Source: Frateuria defendens
GTDB lineage: Bacteria > Pseudomonadota > Gammaproteobacteria > Xanthomonadales > Rhodanobacteraceae
DNA: 57,155 nt
Assembly (NCBI RefSeq): GCF_001182895.1
Contig: NZ_LFQR01000033.1
Coordinates: 1-57,155, forward strand
Direction of reading: 5' to 3'
Shown here: one piece after another, positions 42,523 through 51,390 of the stretch
How the letters are laid out: each line of letters starts with the position of its first letter
How positions within the stretch are numbered: position 1 is the stretch's first letter
Position numbers and translations under genes: made by a program
The notes under the pieces: generated by a model
Database searches by the model: none
Seen by the model: the letters and a program-made list of their open reading frames with translations, nothing else
What the model was told of the DNA's origin: nothing

Positions 42523-45339
42523 TCAGAGCTTGAGCTTGACGCCGAGGTTGTAGAAGCGCCCGACCAGGCCCGATTGCGCCCAGGTGGGACTGTAGTTGGC
42601 GCCGCCACCGGCGTAGTTGGCCGGGTCGAACGGCGGCTTGCGGTCGAAGGCGTTGAGCACCGAGGCGGTGATCGACACGTGGTCGTTGATCTCGTAGCTG
42701 CCGGTCAGGTCGAAATAGGTGAACGAGCTGATCTCGCAGCTCTCCGGGATCGCGGTGAGGCAGTTGCCCGGGCCGGTGCCCACGTCCGCGGCGTAGTTCT
42801 TCATGCCGCTCACGTAGTAGAAGGTGCCGGTGACCCGCGCCGGCCCCCAGACCAGGGTATTGGCCCACGAGGCGCGCCGCCGCGGCGTGCCCGCGCCCGA
42901 GGACAGGATGTACGGGCCGTGGGTGCCCACGAACTGCTGCTTGGTGCCGTCCGGCAGGGTCAGCTCCCAGGTGAAGATCTGGGTGCCGCTCAACTCGGTG
43001 ATGTACTGCATGTCGTGGCCGAAGTCGAAGTGCGCCTGCAGGTCCAGGTCCACGCCCGTGGTCTTGAGCGAGCTGGCGTTGATGTACAGGCCATCCACCT
43101 CCGCCGGCCGCGGCAGCGCGTTGGGGAAGAGCGGGTCGGGCCGGTCGGGGATCACCACCACGCCCGGCCCCTGCGGCAGCCCGGCGTAGTAGTTGGCCAG
43201 CGCCGAGGAGGTGTCGGCCGGGCCGATCACGTTGGTCTTCTTGATGTTGAAGTAGTCCACCGAGACGTTGAGCCAGTCGGCCGGCTGCACCAGCACGCCC
43301 AGGGTGTAGTTCTTCGCCTTCTCCGGTTTGATGTTCTTGTTGGCGAGGGTGAAGATCGACAGCGCGTACTGGTTCACGTAGCCGTTGCCGCTGCCGCCGT
43401 GCGCCGCCACGAAGTCGTCGGGCGGGTTGTGGTTGATGAAGCCCTGGGCGGAGCTGGAGCCGTTCTCCGCGAAGCTCGGCGCGCGGAAGCCGCGCGAGTA
43501 GGTGCCGCGCAGGGCGATCCAGTCGAACGGCTTCCACTTCAGGCCCACCTTCGGGTTGAAGGTATTGCCCACGTCGGAGTAATGGTCGAAGCGGCCGGAG
43601 ACGTCCATCTCCAGCGATTCGAGCAGCGGCGCGTTGAACTCGAAGTAGGCCGCCGCCACGTTGCGGCTGCCCTTGGTCTGCGCGTTGCCCAGGCCCTGGA
43701 ACTGGAAGCCCGGGTTGAGTGTGGGGTCGTTCTGCGCCTCATGGCGGAACTGCAGGCCCACCGCCAGGCCCAGCGGGCCGCCCGGCAGGTCCCACAGCGG
43801 GCGGTTGGCGGCCAGGTCCAGCGAGTCGAGGTCGGAAGTGGAGTTCTTGTCGTAGCCCGGCGCCAGCGCCGCGCGCGCCTGGCTGCTGTTGGCCGCCGGG
43901 TTGACGAAGTTGTAGCTGCCCGTGTTGATCGCGTTGAGCAGCGCGTTGTAGTCGATGAAGCCGTACTGCACGGTGTGCAGCCAGGTGTGGTTGACGACCG
44001 CGGTGACGTCGTAGTTCCAGTCCTGGAAGGAGCCGGAGATGCCGCCCACCAGCCGCGCGTTGTGGTTGTCGTAGTTGAAGCCGCTGGGGATGTCGCCGAA
44101 GGCGTAGTTGAGCAGCGCGTAGCGCCCGTCCGCGGCGAACGGGTTGTTGGGGTTGAGCGAGCCGTCGGCCAGGGTCGGCGGCAGCGCGATGTTGTTGGTG
44201 TTGTGCGGCGTGCTGTTCTGCACCGGCCGCGGCGCGCCCGGCGCCCAGGTCTTGGCCTGGAAGTAGCTGGCCGACAGGTAGGCCCGGGTGTTCTCGTTGA
44301 GCTTGATGGTGAAGCGCCCGTAGATGCCGCCCTGCTCCATCTCCGGCTGCACCTGCCCGTACAGCGACTGGAAGTTCTGCTCGCAGTAGCTGCCGGTGTC
44401 GTCGGTGACCGGGGTGGAGTTCGCGCCGCAGGGCCGCAGCGGCTGGGCCAGCGCGCCGTCGTCGGCCACGCCGGTGGTGATGTCGCCAGGCATGCGCAGG
44501 CCGCCCGGGGTCACCGAGCCGTAGACCGAGCCCGAATTCTGCGCCGGCTGGCCGACGTTGAGGTCCGGTCCGCCGATCCGGCGCAGGTCCTGGGTGTTGA
44601 AGGGGAAGCCGCGCCGGCGCAGCCAGATCGGCTGGTCCTTCTGGTACTGCACGGCGAGGTAGCCGTTGTGGCCGTCCTTCTCCAGGTCGCCGCCGCCAGC
44701 GAGGAAGGTGGCCCGGCGCCGGGTGCCGCCGCCGTGCTGGGAAGTGCCCAATTCCACCGTGCCTTCCACGCCCTTGTAGTTGGGCTTGAGGATGATGTTG
44801 ACCACGCCGGCGATGGCGTCGGCGCCGTACAGCGAGGAGGCGCCGTCCTTCAGCACCTCGATGCGATCCACCGCCGACAGCGGGATGGTGTTCAGGTCCA
44901 CGAAGGAGCGCTGGCCGTCGTCGGCCACGGCGTAGGTCGCGTTGCGGTGGCCGTCGATCAGCACCAGGGTGGAGTTGACGGTGAGGCCGCGCAGGGCCAC
45001 GCCGGAGGAGCCGGCGGCGAAGCCGTTGGCGAAGGCATTGGGGATCGAGCCACTGTTGTCGGCCGAGATCGCGCGCACCACGTCAGAGACCGTGGTCAGG
45101 CCGCTGCGCTCGATCTGCTGGGCGGAGATGGTGGTGACCGGCGAGGGCGTCTCCACGTCGATGCGCGGCACGGCCGAACCGGTGACGGTGATGGTTTGCA
45201 GCTGGGTGGCTTTCTGGGGTTCCGCCGGCGGGTTCTGCTGCGCCGGGGCCGAGGAAGGTGCGGTCTGCGCGGAGGCGGCGGCGCCCCCGGTACTAAACAG
45301 CAAGCCAGCGAGTGCCAAAGCGAGCTTGTTCGGCTTCAT
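42523..45339 (-). CDS. TonB-dependent outer-membrane receptor
   Basis: A 938-residue beta-barrel transporter. A signal peptide (about 1-25) leads to a TonB-box-like segment (about 45-55, QLQTITVTGSAVP), a plug domain (about 60-190, including GVALRGLTVNSTLVLIDGHR and IEVLKDGASSLYGADAIAGVVNIIL) and a 22-strand barrel ending GRFYNLGVKLKL with a C-terminal hydrophobic residue. The large Pro/Asn-rich loops are typical of Xanthomonadales receptors of unknown substrate. The start at 45339 is preceded by GAGGA with 8-nt spacing; an ATG at 45354 lacks one. It has no obvious substrate-specific partner gene beside it. Confidence 0.93.
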   Translation of the reverse strand: MKPNKLALALAGLLFSTGGAAASAQTAPSSAPAQQNPPAEPQKATQLQTITVTGSAVPRIDVETPSPVTTISAQQIERSGLTTVSDVVRAISADNSGSIPNAFANGFAAGSSGVALRGLTVNSTLVLIDGHRNATYAVADDGQRSFVDLNTIPLSAVDRIEVLKDGASSLYGADAIAGVVNIILKPNYKGVEGTVELGTSQHGGGTRRRATFLAGGGDLEKDGHNGYLAVQYQKDQPIWLRRRGFPFNTQDLRRIGGPDLNVGQPAQNSGSVYGSVTPGGLRMPGDITTGVADDGALAQPLRPCGANSTPVTDDTGSYCEQNFQSLYGQVQPEMEQGGIYGRFTIKLNENTRAYLSASYFQAKTWAPGAPRPVQNSTPHNTNNIALPPTLADGSLNPNNPFAADGRYALLNYAFGDIPSGFNYDNHNARLVGGISGSFQDWNYDVTAVVNHTWLHTVQYGFIDYNALLNAINTGSYNFVNPAANSSQARAALAPGYDKNSTSDLDSLDLAANRPLWDLPGGPLGLAVGLQFRHEAQNDPTLNPGFQFQGLGNAQTKGSRNVAAAYFEFNAPLLESLEMDVSGRFDHYSDVGNTFNPKVGLKWKPFDWIALRGTYSRGFRAPSFAENGSSSAQGFINHNPPDDFVAAHGGSGNGYVNQYALSIFTLANKNIKPEKAKNYTLGVLVQPADWLNVSVDYFNIKKTNVIGPADTSSALANYYAGLPQGPGVVVIPDRPDPLFPNALPRPAEVDGLYINASSLKTTGVDLDLQAHFDFGHDMQYITELSGTQIFTWELTLPDGTKQQFVGTHGPYILSSGAGTPRRRASWANTLVWGPARVTGTFYYVSGMKNYAADVGTGPGNCLTAIPESCEISSFTYFDLTGSYEINDHVSITASVLNAFDRKPPFDPANYAGGGANYSPTWAQSGLVGRFYNLGVKLKL

Positions 45340-45755
45340 GGGCTCGATCCTCATTGTAGGTAGCAACGAGTCCGGGCCTGGCAACCTTGCGCGTCGGCCG
45401 TGGGAAAACCAGACGCTCGGACGGGGGAAGTTGCGGCTCCATCTTCCACGTTCGCAACTTCATTACAAGTACTTAATTTTTAAGAGATTTTTTTGTGAAA
45501 TTCGGTCGCTCTGGCACATCGCATGCACGAAGCTTCTTGCGCCGCGGCAACCGGCGGCGGCGCTCACGCCGGCTTCACGCCACGATGCGCCGGCGGGCGG
45601 GGAGCGCCCGGCCCGCATGCGGCCCCGCCTTGGCGCCCCCGGCGACGCCAAGGCGGGCCTCGCACCGCGCATCACCGGCGGATGCTGCACCTGCGGGGCG
45701 CCGCCGGCCCGCGCCGGCTTCCCCTCCGCATCGCAGCATCGGAGATAATCGGCCG
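45340..45755. other. divergent control region between the TonB receptor and envC
   Basis: About 415 bases without a gene. A conspicuous AT-rich tract with T and A runs (45465-45510) stands out in the GC-rich surroundings and probably contains the receptor promoter, but no hexamer pair is clear enough to assign. The part nearer envC is very GC-rich and unremarkable. No Fur-box-like sequence was recognised. Confidence 0.45.
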
Positions 45756-46940
45756 ATGCGCCGACTCCGCTTCCCTTCGCCCGCCCGCTGCCTGCCGGCC
45801 CTGCTGCTGGCCTGGGCGCTGCCCGCCGCCGCGCTGCCGCCGCAGGCCGTCCCGAACAAGGCCGACAAGGCCGCGGCCCAGCAGCAGCTGAACGACGTGC
45901 GCAAGCGCATCGAGGCACTGGCCCGCGAGCAGTCGGAGACCGCGGCCCAGCGCGACAGCGTCAACGCCACCCTGGCCAAGCAGGCCACCGCGCTCGCCGG
46001 CGCCGCCCGCGCCGTGCGCGAGACCGACGCCGCGCTGGCCGCCAAGCAGCACGACCTGGAGCAGCTGCAGGCCCAGCGCGCCGAGTTGCAGCGGCACCTG
46101 GACGGCCAGCGCGCCGCCATCGCCGACCTGCTGCGCGCCACCTACACACTGGGCCGCGGCAACGACCTGCGCCTGCTGCTGGGCGACCAGGACCTGGCCC
46201 AGATCTCGCGCACCCTGGCCTACTCGAAGTACTTCCAGCAGGACCGCGCCGAGCGCGTGCAGCAGCTGATGGGCGACCTGGTCCGCCTGCAGGAGCTGGA
46301 GCGCGGCATCGCCGAGCAGCAGCAGGCGCTGGCCGCCGCCCGCGCGCAACGCGCGCAGCAGATGCAGGCGCTGGGCACCCAGCGCGCCGCCCAGCAGAAG
46401 CTGGCCGCGCAGGCCGACGCGCAATACAAGGACCAGGCCCAGCGCCTGGCCGCCCTGAAGCAGAACGAGCAGTCGCTCAACCAGCTGATCGCCAAGCTGC
46501 AGCAGGCCATCGAGGAAGCCGCCCGCGAGGCGGCGCGCGCCGCCCGGCCCAGCGCGGCCGAGCCCACCGGCCGCCCCGGCGCCAACATCCGCGGCAACCT
46601 GCCGTGGCCCGCCGCCGGCACGGTGACCAGCTACGGCAACGGCGTGCTGATCAAGGCGCCCGGTGGCAGCGAGGTGCACGCGGTGGCGCGCGGCCGGGTG
46701 ATCTACGCGGCCTTCCTGCGCGGCTACGGCATGCTGATCATCCTCAACCACGGCGACGGCTGGCTCAGCATGTACGGCAACAACGAGACCGCGCTGCACG
46801 GCGTGGGCGACCAGATCGAGGCCGGCCAGGCGCTGGGCACGGCGATGGCGCCCACCGGCGTCAACACCGGCGTGTACTTCGAGCTGCGCCAGCACGGCAA
46901 GCCGGTGGATCCGCGCGGCTGGCTCAGCCGCCAGCGTTGA
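45756..46940 (+). CDS. envC: murein hydrolase activator EnvC
   Basis: A 394-residue periplasmic protein that activates division amidases. A signal peptide (about 1-26) is followed by a long coiled coil (about 32-260, rich in Gln, Ala, Arg and Glu) and a C-terminal LytM (M23) domain (about 280-390). The metal and catalytic positions are degenerate (HGDGWLSMYGNNE where active enzymes have a Tyr-x-His), as in E. coli EnvC, so it is an activator rather than a hydrolase. GGAGA lies about 10 nt before the ATG. It precedes an S41 protease gene, a pairing found in many proteobacteria. Confidence 0.94.
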   Translation: MRRLRFPSPARCLPALLLAWALPAAALPPQAVPNKADKAAAQQQLNDVRKRIEALAREQSETAAQRDSVNATLAKQATALAGAARAVRETDAALAAKQHDLEQLQAQRAELQRHLDGQRAAIADLLRATYTLGRGNDLRLLLGDQDLAQISRTLAYSKYFQQDRAERVQQLMGDLVRLQELERGIAEQQQALAAARAQRAQQMQALGTQRAAQQKLAAQADAQYKDQAQRLAALKQNEQSLNQLIAKLQQAIEEAAREAARAARPSAAEPTGRPGANIRGNLPWPAAGTVTSYGNGVLIKAPGGSEVHAVARGRVIYAAFLRGYGMLIILNHGDGWLSMYGNNETALHGVGDQIEAGQALGTAMAPTGVNTGVYFELRQHGKPVDPRGWLSRQR

Positions 46941-47080
46941 CGCCGCCGGCGCCCCGCCGCAGGCTAGGAGGCGGACCGCGATCGCCCGACGGCGGCGGTC
47001 GCCACCAAATTCAGGATGAATTCCGGACGCGCCCGGCTGTCGAAGCGCTACGGCCTTTACTGTTTTTCGGAGCTTTCCCC

Positions 47081-48436
47081 ATGCGTCTTTCCCCCCGTGG
47101 CCTGCTCGCCCTGCTGCTGACGGCGCCGCTGCTGCATGCGCAGACCGCGCCGGCGCCGGCCGGCAGCACGGCCGCCGCACCGGCGGCCGCGTCCTCCGCC
47201 GGCGCGCCCGTCGACCACGTCAGCCTCGACGACATCCGCAACTTCAGCCGCGTCTACGAGGTCGTGCGGCAGGCCTATGTGGAACCGGTGGACAACAAGA
47301 CGCTGATGGGCGATGCGATCAGCGGCATGCTGAGCGAACTCGACCCGCACAGCGAATACCTCGACAAGGAAGGCCTGACCCAGCTCAACGAGGACACCAC
47401 CGGCCAGTACAGCGGCCTCGGCATCGAAGTGCTGCAGGACGACGGCGCGCTGCGCATCGTGGCGCCGATCGACGACACGCCCGCCTCGCGCGCCGGCATC
47501 AAGCCCGGCGACGTGATCGTGAAGATCGACGGCAAGGCGGTCACCTCGGACAACGTCGACGCCATGTTCAAGCAGCTGCGCGGCGAGCCGGGCAGCAAGA
47601 TCACCCTCACCGTGCTGCACGAGAAGAGCGACAAGCCGTTGGACTACACCCTGGTGCGCGAGAAGATCTCGGTGACCAGCGTGCGCGTGCGCCCGCTCGA
47701 ATCGGGCTACGTCTACCTCCGCATCAGCCAGTTCCAGGAAGACACCGCCGGCGACCTGGAGAAGAAGTTCGCCGACTACGTCAAGCAGCACGGCGCGCCC
47801 AAGGGCGCGGTGCTGGACCTGCGCTCCAACCCCGGTGGCCTGCTCACCGCCGCGGTGGCGGTGAGCGACGACTTCCTCGACGCCGGCAGCATCGTCAGCA
47901 CCCGCGGCCGGCTGCAGGACGCCAACATGCGCTTCGAGGCGCACCCGGGCGACCTGCTGGGCGGCGCGCCGATCGTGCTGCTGGTGGACAACGGCACCGC
48001 CTCGGCGGCGGAGATCGTCTCCGGCGCGCTCAAGGACAACCGCCGCGCCCTGGTGATGGGCCGGCGCACCTTCGGCAAGGGCGTGGTGCAGACGGTGCTG
48101 CCGCTGGACGCCGACCACGCGGTGAAGATCACCACAGCGCGCTACTACACGCCCAACGGCACCTCGATCCAGGCCGAGGGCATCAAGCCCGACATCGCGC
48201 TGGCCGACCTCACGGTGAGCAAGGCCGACAGCAACGCCTCCCTGATCGACTCCGAGGCCGACCTGCGCCACCACCTCGCCAACGAGAACGCCGCCGCCGG
48301 CAAGGACGCGGACAACGACGGCAGCGCCGAGAACGAGAAGCTCGCCACCCGTGACTACGCGCTGTCGCAGGCGCTCAACGTGCTCAAGGGCCTGGCGCTG
48401 GCGCATAACGCGGCGCCCGGCGCCGCCAGGCGCTGA
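47081..48436 (+). CDS. S41 carboxy-terminal protease (CtpA type)
   Basis: A 451-residue exported protease. It has a signal peptide (1-20), an N-terminal helical region, a PDZ domain (about 105-190) and a catalytic core with Ser308 (NGTASAAEI) and Lys333 (RTFGKGVVQ) at the canonical 25-residue spacing. It lacks the Prc-type C-terminal domain. Such enzymes process envelope proteins and, in Pseudomonas, degrade cell-wall hydrolases. GGAG lies 8 nt before the ATG. It follows envC by 140 bases and is probably co-expressed. Confidence 0.94.
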   Translation: MRLSPRGLLALLLTAPLLHAQTAPAPAGSTAAAPAAASSAGAPVDHVSLDDIRNFSRVYEVVRQAYVEPVDNKTLMGDAISGMLSELDPHSEYLDKEGLTQLNEDTTGQYSGLGIEVLQDDGALRIVAPIDDTPASRAGIKPGDVIVKIDGKAVTSDNVDAMFKQLRGEPGSKITLTVLHEKSDKPLDYTLVREKISVTSVRVRPLESGYVYLRISQFQEDTAGDLEKKFADYVKQHGAPKGAVLDLRSNPGGLLTAAVAVSDDFLDAGSIVSTRGRLQDANMRFEAHPGDLLGGAPIVLLVDNGTASAAEIVSGALKDNRRALVMGRRTFGKGVVQTVLPLDADHAVKITTARYYTPNGTSIQAEGIKPDIALADLTVSKADSNASLIDSEADLRHHLANENAAAGKDADNDGSAENEKLATRDYALSQALNVLKGLALAHNAAPGAARR

Positions 48437-48507
48437 GGCCCGCCATACCAAGGCAAGGCGCAAGGCGGCCGCGCCCGCGCGCCGACCGGGTCGCCGTTCA
48501 ACCATGA

Positions 48508-48580
48508 CGCAGGAGCGCGCTCGCGCGCGACCGGGGCTGCGGCGTCGCCGCTGCCCCGGTCGCGCGCAAGGCGCGCCTAC
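48508..48580. repeat. paired GTAG-type REP element
   Basis: Two facing copies of an AGGAGCGCGC/TTGCGCGCGACC-type palindrome (left arm from about 48510, right arm 48552-48580) share perfectly complementary cores such as GCGCGACCGGGGC. The right copy ends in CTAC, the complement of the GTAG head of REP sequences found in Stenotrophomonas and Pseudomonas. It is related to the element at 52.5 kb. Confidence 0.75.
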
Positions 48581-49101
48581 CGAGAATCGTGGGCGGGCTC
48601 TACTGCGACGGGGAAATCCGGGGCCAGCGCCGCCAGCCGCCTCGCCAGCGCGGCGTCCTCCACCAGGCTGAAACCGGCGAACTCGAAGGCCGGCGCCACC
48701 AGGCAGCTGCACAGCGTGTAGGCGCCCAGCGGGCGCGCAGCCTGCCAGGCGCCGGCGGGCACCATGCCCAGCAGCGACTGCGCCTCGCCGCGCTCCGGCA
48801 GCGGGCCCAGCCGCAGGCGCCGCAGCGTGCCCAGCTCCGGCCGATAGATCAGCAGCTCCAGCGGATCGCCTTCCACGTAGTGCCAGACTTCCTCCGCGTC
48901 CACGCGGTGCCAGGCGCTGACCTCGCCGGCGGGCAGCAGGAAGTGGATCGCGCTGAGCGCCCCGCGCTGCGCCGGCTGCGGCAGCGGGTGGATGCGCCGG
49001 TAATGCCCGCCCTCGGGATGCGGCTGCAGGTCCAGTCGCCGGATCAGCGCCTCCGCGCGCGCGGGCATGTCCGGCGCCTGCGGCGGGCGGCGCCCGCTCA
49101 T
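48577..49101 (-). CDS. cupin protein, DUF985 family
   Basis: A 174-residue single-domain cupin. The first cupin motif is in HPEGGHYRRIH and SAIHFLLPAGEVSAWHRVDAEEVWHYVEG; the second is in VPAGAWQAARPLGAYTLCSCLVAPAFEF. DUF985 members are of uncertain function (sugar-epimerase-like fold). The ATG at 49101 has AAGG about 6 nt upstream. Its TAG stop comes from the GTAG head of an adjacent REP element, so the last residues may be repeat-derived. Confidence 0.9.
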   Translation of the reverse strand: MSGRRPPQAPDMPARAEALIRRLDLQPHPEGGHYRRIHPLPQPAQRGALSAIHFLLPAGEVSAWHRVDAEEVWHYVEGDPLELLIYRPELGTLRRLRLGPLPERGEAQSLLGMVPAGAWQAARPLGAYTLCSCLVAPAFEFAGFSLVEDAALARRLAALAPDFPVAVEPAHDSR

Positions 49102-49144
49102 CGCCACCCTTCCGCGGCGCTTCGCGCGCGCGACCGGCCGCGCA

Positions 49145-49897
49145 TCAGGAGGCGACCGGCCTGGGCTTCACCAGCCAGCGCACCGCGAACAGGCCCAGCT
49201 CGTAGAGCACGCACATCGGGATCGCCAGCATCACCATCGAGGTGATGTCCGGCGGCGTGATGAAGGCGGAGATGGCGAAGGCGCCGACGAAGGCATAACG
49301 CCGCGAGGCGCGCAGTTTGGCCTCCTCCACGATGCCGGTGGCGGCCAGGATCACCACCGCCACCGGTACCTCGAAGCACAGGCCGAAGGCGAAGAACATC
49401 AGCATCACGAAGTCGAGGTAATGCGTGATGTCGGTCATCATCTCCACGCCCTGCGGCGTCACCGCGGTGAGGAAGCGGAACGCCGCCGGCAGCACCAGGA
49501 AATAGGCGAAGGCGCAGCCTAGGTAGAACAGCACCAGCGCCGCCCCCAGCAGCGGCCGCGCCAGGCGCTTCTCGTGCCGGTAGAGGCCCGGGCTGACGAA
49601 GGCCCACAGCTGGTAGAGCACCACCGGCATGCTGATGAAGAGCGCCGCGTAGAAGGCCAGCTTGAGCGGCGTGACGAAGGGGCTCGCCACCTCGGTGGCG
49701 ATCAGGTGCGCGCCCTCGGGCAGGCGCGAGACCAGCGGCGCGGCCAGCGCGGCGTACAGCCGGTTGGCGAAGGGCATCAGCGCCAGCAGTACCGCCAGCA
49801 CGGTGACCACGGCCTTGAGCAGGCGCGAGCGCAGTTCGATCAGGTGGGAGAACAGGCCCTGTTCCAGGTCGTCTTCGGGCTGCTCAGGCGGGGCCAT
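49145..49897 (-). CDS. tatC: twin-arginine translocase subunit TatC
   Basis: A 250-residue inner-membrane protein with six helices, the core receptor of the Tat pathway exporting folded proteins. The N-terminal LFSHLIELRSRLLKAV, the periplasmic-loop region following FVTPLKLAFYAA, and the FAFGLCFEVPV motif with the conserved Phe-Glu are present. It overlaps tatB by 14 bases. It would serve substrates such as the twin-arginine dehydrogenase subunit encoded at 18.2 kb. Confidence 0.97.
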   Translation of the reverse strand: MAPPEQPEDDLEQGLFSHLIELRSRLLKAVVTVLAVLLALMPFANRLYAALAAPLVSRLPEGAHLIATEVASPFVTPLKLAFYAALFISMPVVLYQLWAFVSPGLYRHEKRLARPLLGAALVLFYLGCAFAYFLVLPAAFRFLTAVTPQGVEMMTDITHYLDFVMLMFFAFGLCFEVPVAVVILAATGIVEEAKLRASRRYAFVGAFAISAFITPPDITSMVMLAIPMCVLYELGLFAVRWLVKPRPVAS

Positions 49898-50276
49898 GCG
49901 GCGGTTCCTCGGGCGGCGCTGGCGGGGCCGGCACGGCGGGAGCCGCCGGGGCGGCGGCGGGCGGTGCGGTGGGGTCGGGCACCGGGGCGGAAACCTTGGC
50001 GGTCAGGTCGCCGGCCGTGCCCTGCACCCGGCGCACGCCGGCGTCGAGCTGGGCCTGGGCGGCCTCGGCCTTGGCGGCCGCCTCGCGCGCCGTGCGCTTC
50101 AATTCTTCCACTTCCAGTTCGCGCTCCACTTCCGCGCGCACGCTGTCCCAACTCGTGCGCAGGCGGCGCAGCAGGGCGCCCGCGGTACGCGCGGCGCCCG
50201 GCAGCTTCTCCGGTCCGAGCACGATCAGCGCAATCAACGCAAGCAGTACCAGCTTGCCGAAGCTGATCTCGATCAT
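49884..50276 (-). CDS. tatB: twin-arginine translocase subunit TatB
   Basis: A 130-residue protein with one N-terminal helix (MIEISFGKLVLLALIALIVLG) and the conserved GPEKLP hinge, then an amphipathic helix, a charged coiled coil (about 40-85) and a long Pro/Ala-rich tail. The Glu in the transmembrane start is TatB-like, distinguishing it from TatA. It sits 18 bases after the tatA stop. Confidence 0.95.
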   Translation of the reverse strand: MIEISFGKLVLLALIALIVLGPEKLPGAARTAGALLRRLRTSWDSVRAEVERELEVEELKRTAREAAAKAEAAQAQLDAGVRRVQGTAGDLTAKVSAPVPDPTAPPAAAPAAPAVPAPPAPPEEPPHGPA

Positions 50277-50294
50277 CGCCGCGCCACCGCGCGC

Positions 50295-50528
50295 TTACTT
50301 GCGGTCGGCGCTGTCGCGCTGCGCTTCCTGGGTGGTGCTCTCGGCGGCCGGCGGGTCGGCGCGCAGGCGGTCGGAATCCTTGTCCTTCTTGGCGGGCTCC
50401 TCGTCGCTGAGCCCCTTCTTGAAGTCGCGGATGGCCGAGCCGAGGTCGCCGCCCATGTTGCGCAGCTTGCTGGTGCCGAAGATCACCACCACGACCAGTA
50501 GCAGGATGAGTAGATGCCAGATGCTCAT
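50295..50528 (-). CDS. tatA: twin-arginine translocase pore subunit TatA
   Basis: A 77-residue protein starting MSIWHLLILLLVVVVIFG, followed by the FGTSKLRNMGGDLGSAIRDFKKG amphipathic helix typical of TatA and an acidic tail. It forms the oligomeric translocation pore. The ATG at 50528 is preceded by GAGG about 6 nt upstream; the frame upstream has no homology. It is the first gene of tatABC. Confidence 0.95.
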   Translation of the reverse strand: MSIWHLLILLLVVVVIFGTSKLRNMGGDLGSAIRDFKKGLSDEEPAKKDKDSDRLRADPPAAESTTQEAQRDSADRK

Positions 50529-50587
50529 AGAAACCTCAGGGACGGAAAACGACCGGAAGACAGCGGCAGCCGGCCTTTCCGAATCAA

Positions 50588-51277
50588 TCAACGGGCAGTG
50601 TACTCCTCCAGGCGGTCGCGGAAATCGACCACCGGCCCGGGTACATGGCCGACGCCGCCCTCGAAGATGCGCCGCGGGGTGATCCCGGCGCCGTAGATGG
50701 CGGCATTCGCATCATAGTCGATTCTCAGCGCCGAGCCATCCAGCGCCACGCCGGCGAACAGGCCGCGCGAGCGCGAGTAGGAGTAGATCTCGGCCTTGAG
50801 CTGGCTGTCGGTGGAAGCGCTGGCGGTGCGCCCGACCGGGCCGGCCGCGGCGGCGGCGTCCGCGCCCAGGGTGAACTTGCCGTCCACGATGGAATCCACC
50901 CCGCGCTGAGTGCGGAACACCAGGATCACGTCGGTGGAGGACACGCCGGCCTGGAAGCCGATGCTGCCGCCGGTCATGGTGATGAAGCTCGGGTTGGACC
51001 AGGCGCCGTCGGCGCCCTTCACCGAGATCAGGCCCTCGCCGCGGCGGCCGCCGAAGATGAAGCCGGCCTTGACCAGGTCCGGGATCACCGCGATCGCCCT
51101 GGCGTCGCGCAGCAGGTCGTGCGGGATCGACTTGTCCGGCGCCTGCATGATCTCGTTGAGCACGCGCACGGCGTTCTGCGCGCGCACCAGCGGCGGATCC
51201 TCCGCCTGCGCGGCGCCCGCCGCGAGCAGCAGGGCCAGCATGGGCAACATCAGGCGACGCAGCGTTGGCTTGAACAT
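50588..51277 (-). CDS. SYLF/YSC84-domain lipid-binding protein
   Basis: A 229-residue exported protein. A signal peptide (about 1-25, ending AAQA) is followed by the YSC84/SYLF domain, with AIAVIPDLVKAGFIFGGRRGEGL, WSNPSFITMTGGSIGFQAGVSSTDVILVF and YSYSRSRGLFAGVALDG. SYLF domains bind phospholipids; bacterial members are uncharacterised envelope proteins. It ends 60 bases ahead of tatA on the same strand, so it may be transcribed with tatABC. It is divergent from hemH. Confidence 0.93.
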   Translation of the reverse strand: MFKPTLRRLMLPMLALLLAAGAAQAEDPPLVRAQNAVRVLNEIMQAPDKSIPHDLLRDARAIAVIPDLVKAGFIFGGRRGEGLISVKGADGAWSNPSFITMTGGSIGFQAGVSSTDVILVFRTQRGVDSIVDGKFTLGADAAAAAGPVGRTASASTDSQLKAEIYSYSRSRGLFAGVALDGSALRIDYDANAAIYGAGITPRRIFEGGVGHVPGPVVDFRDRLEEYTAR

Positions 51278-51390
51278 GGGCAGCTCCGTTGACTTTGAGG
51301 AAGGCGGTCGGCCGTGCGACCCTTAGGGATCGCCGAGCCGCGGATGGCTTGTGGCAGACTCCGGCGCTTGAGCCAACCGCCATCGCCACG

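Noticed and set aside
42574-45363. A 929-residue plus-strand frame opposite the TonB receptor
   Set aside because: It is a GC-rich antisense shadow: composition is Val/Arg/Gly/His-rich without domains, and the minus-strand receptor is unambiguous. The same reasoning excludes long frames opposite nrdJ (4436-6781), cyoB (9662-11641), prc (24138-26519) and the aminopeptidase (14180-16951).
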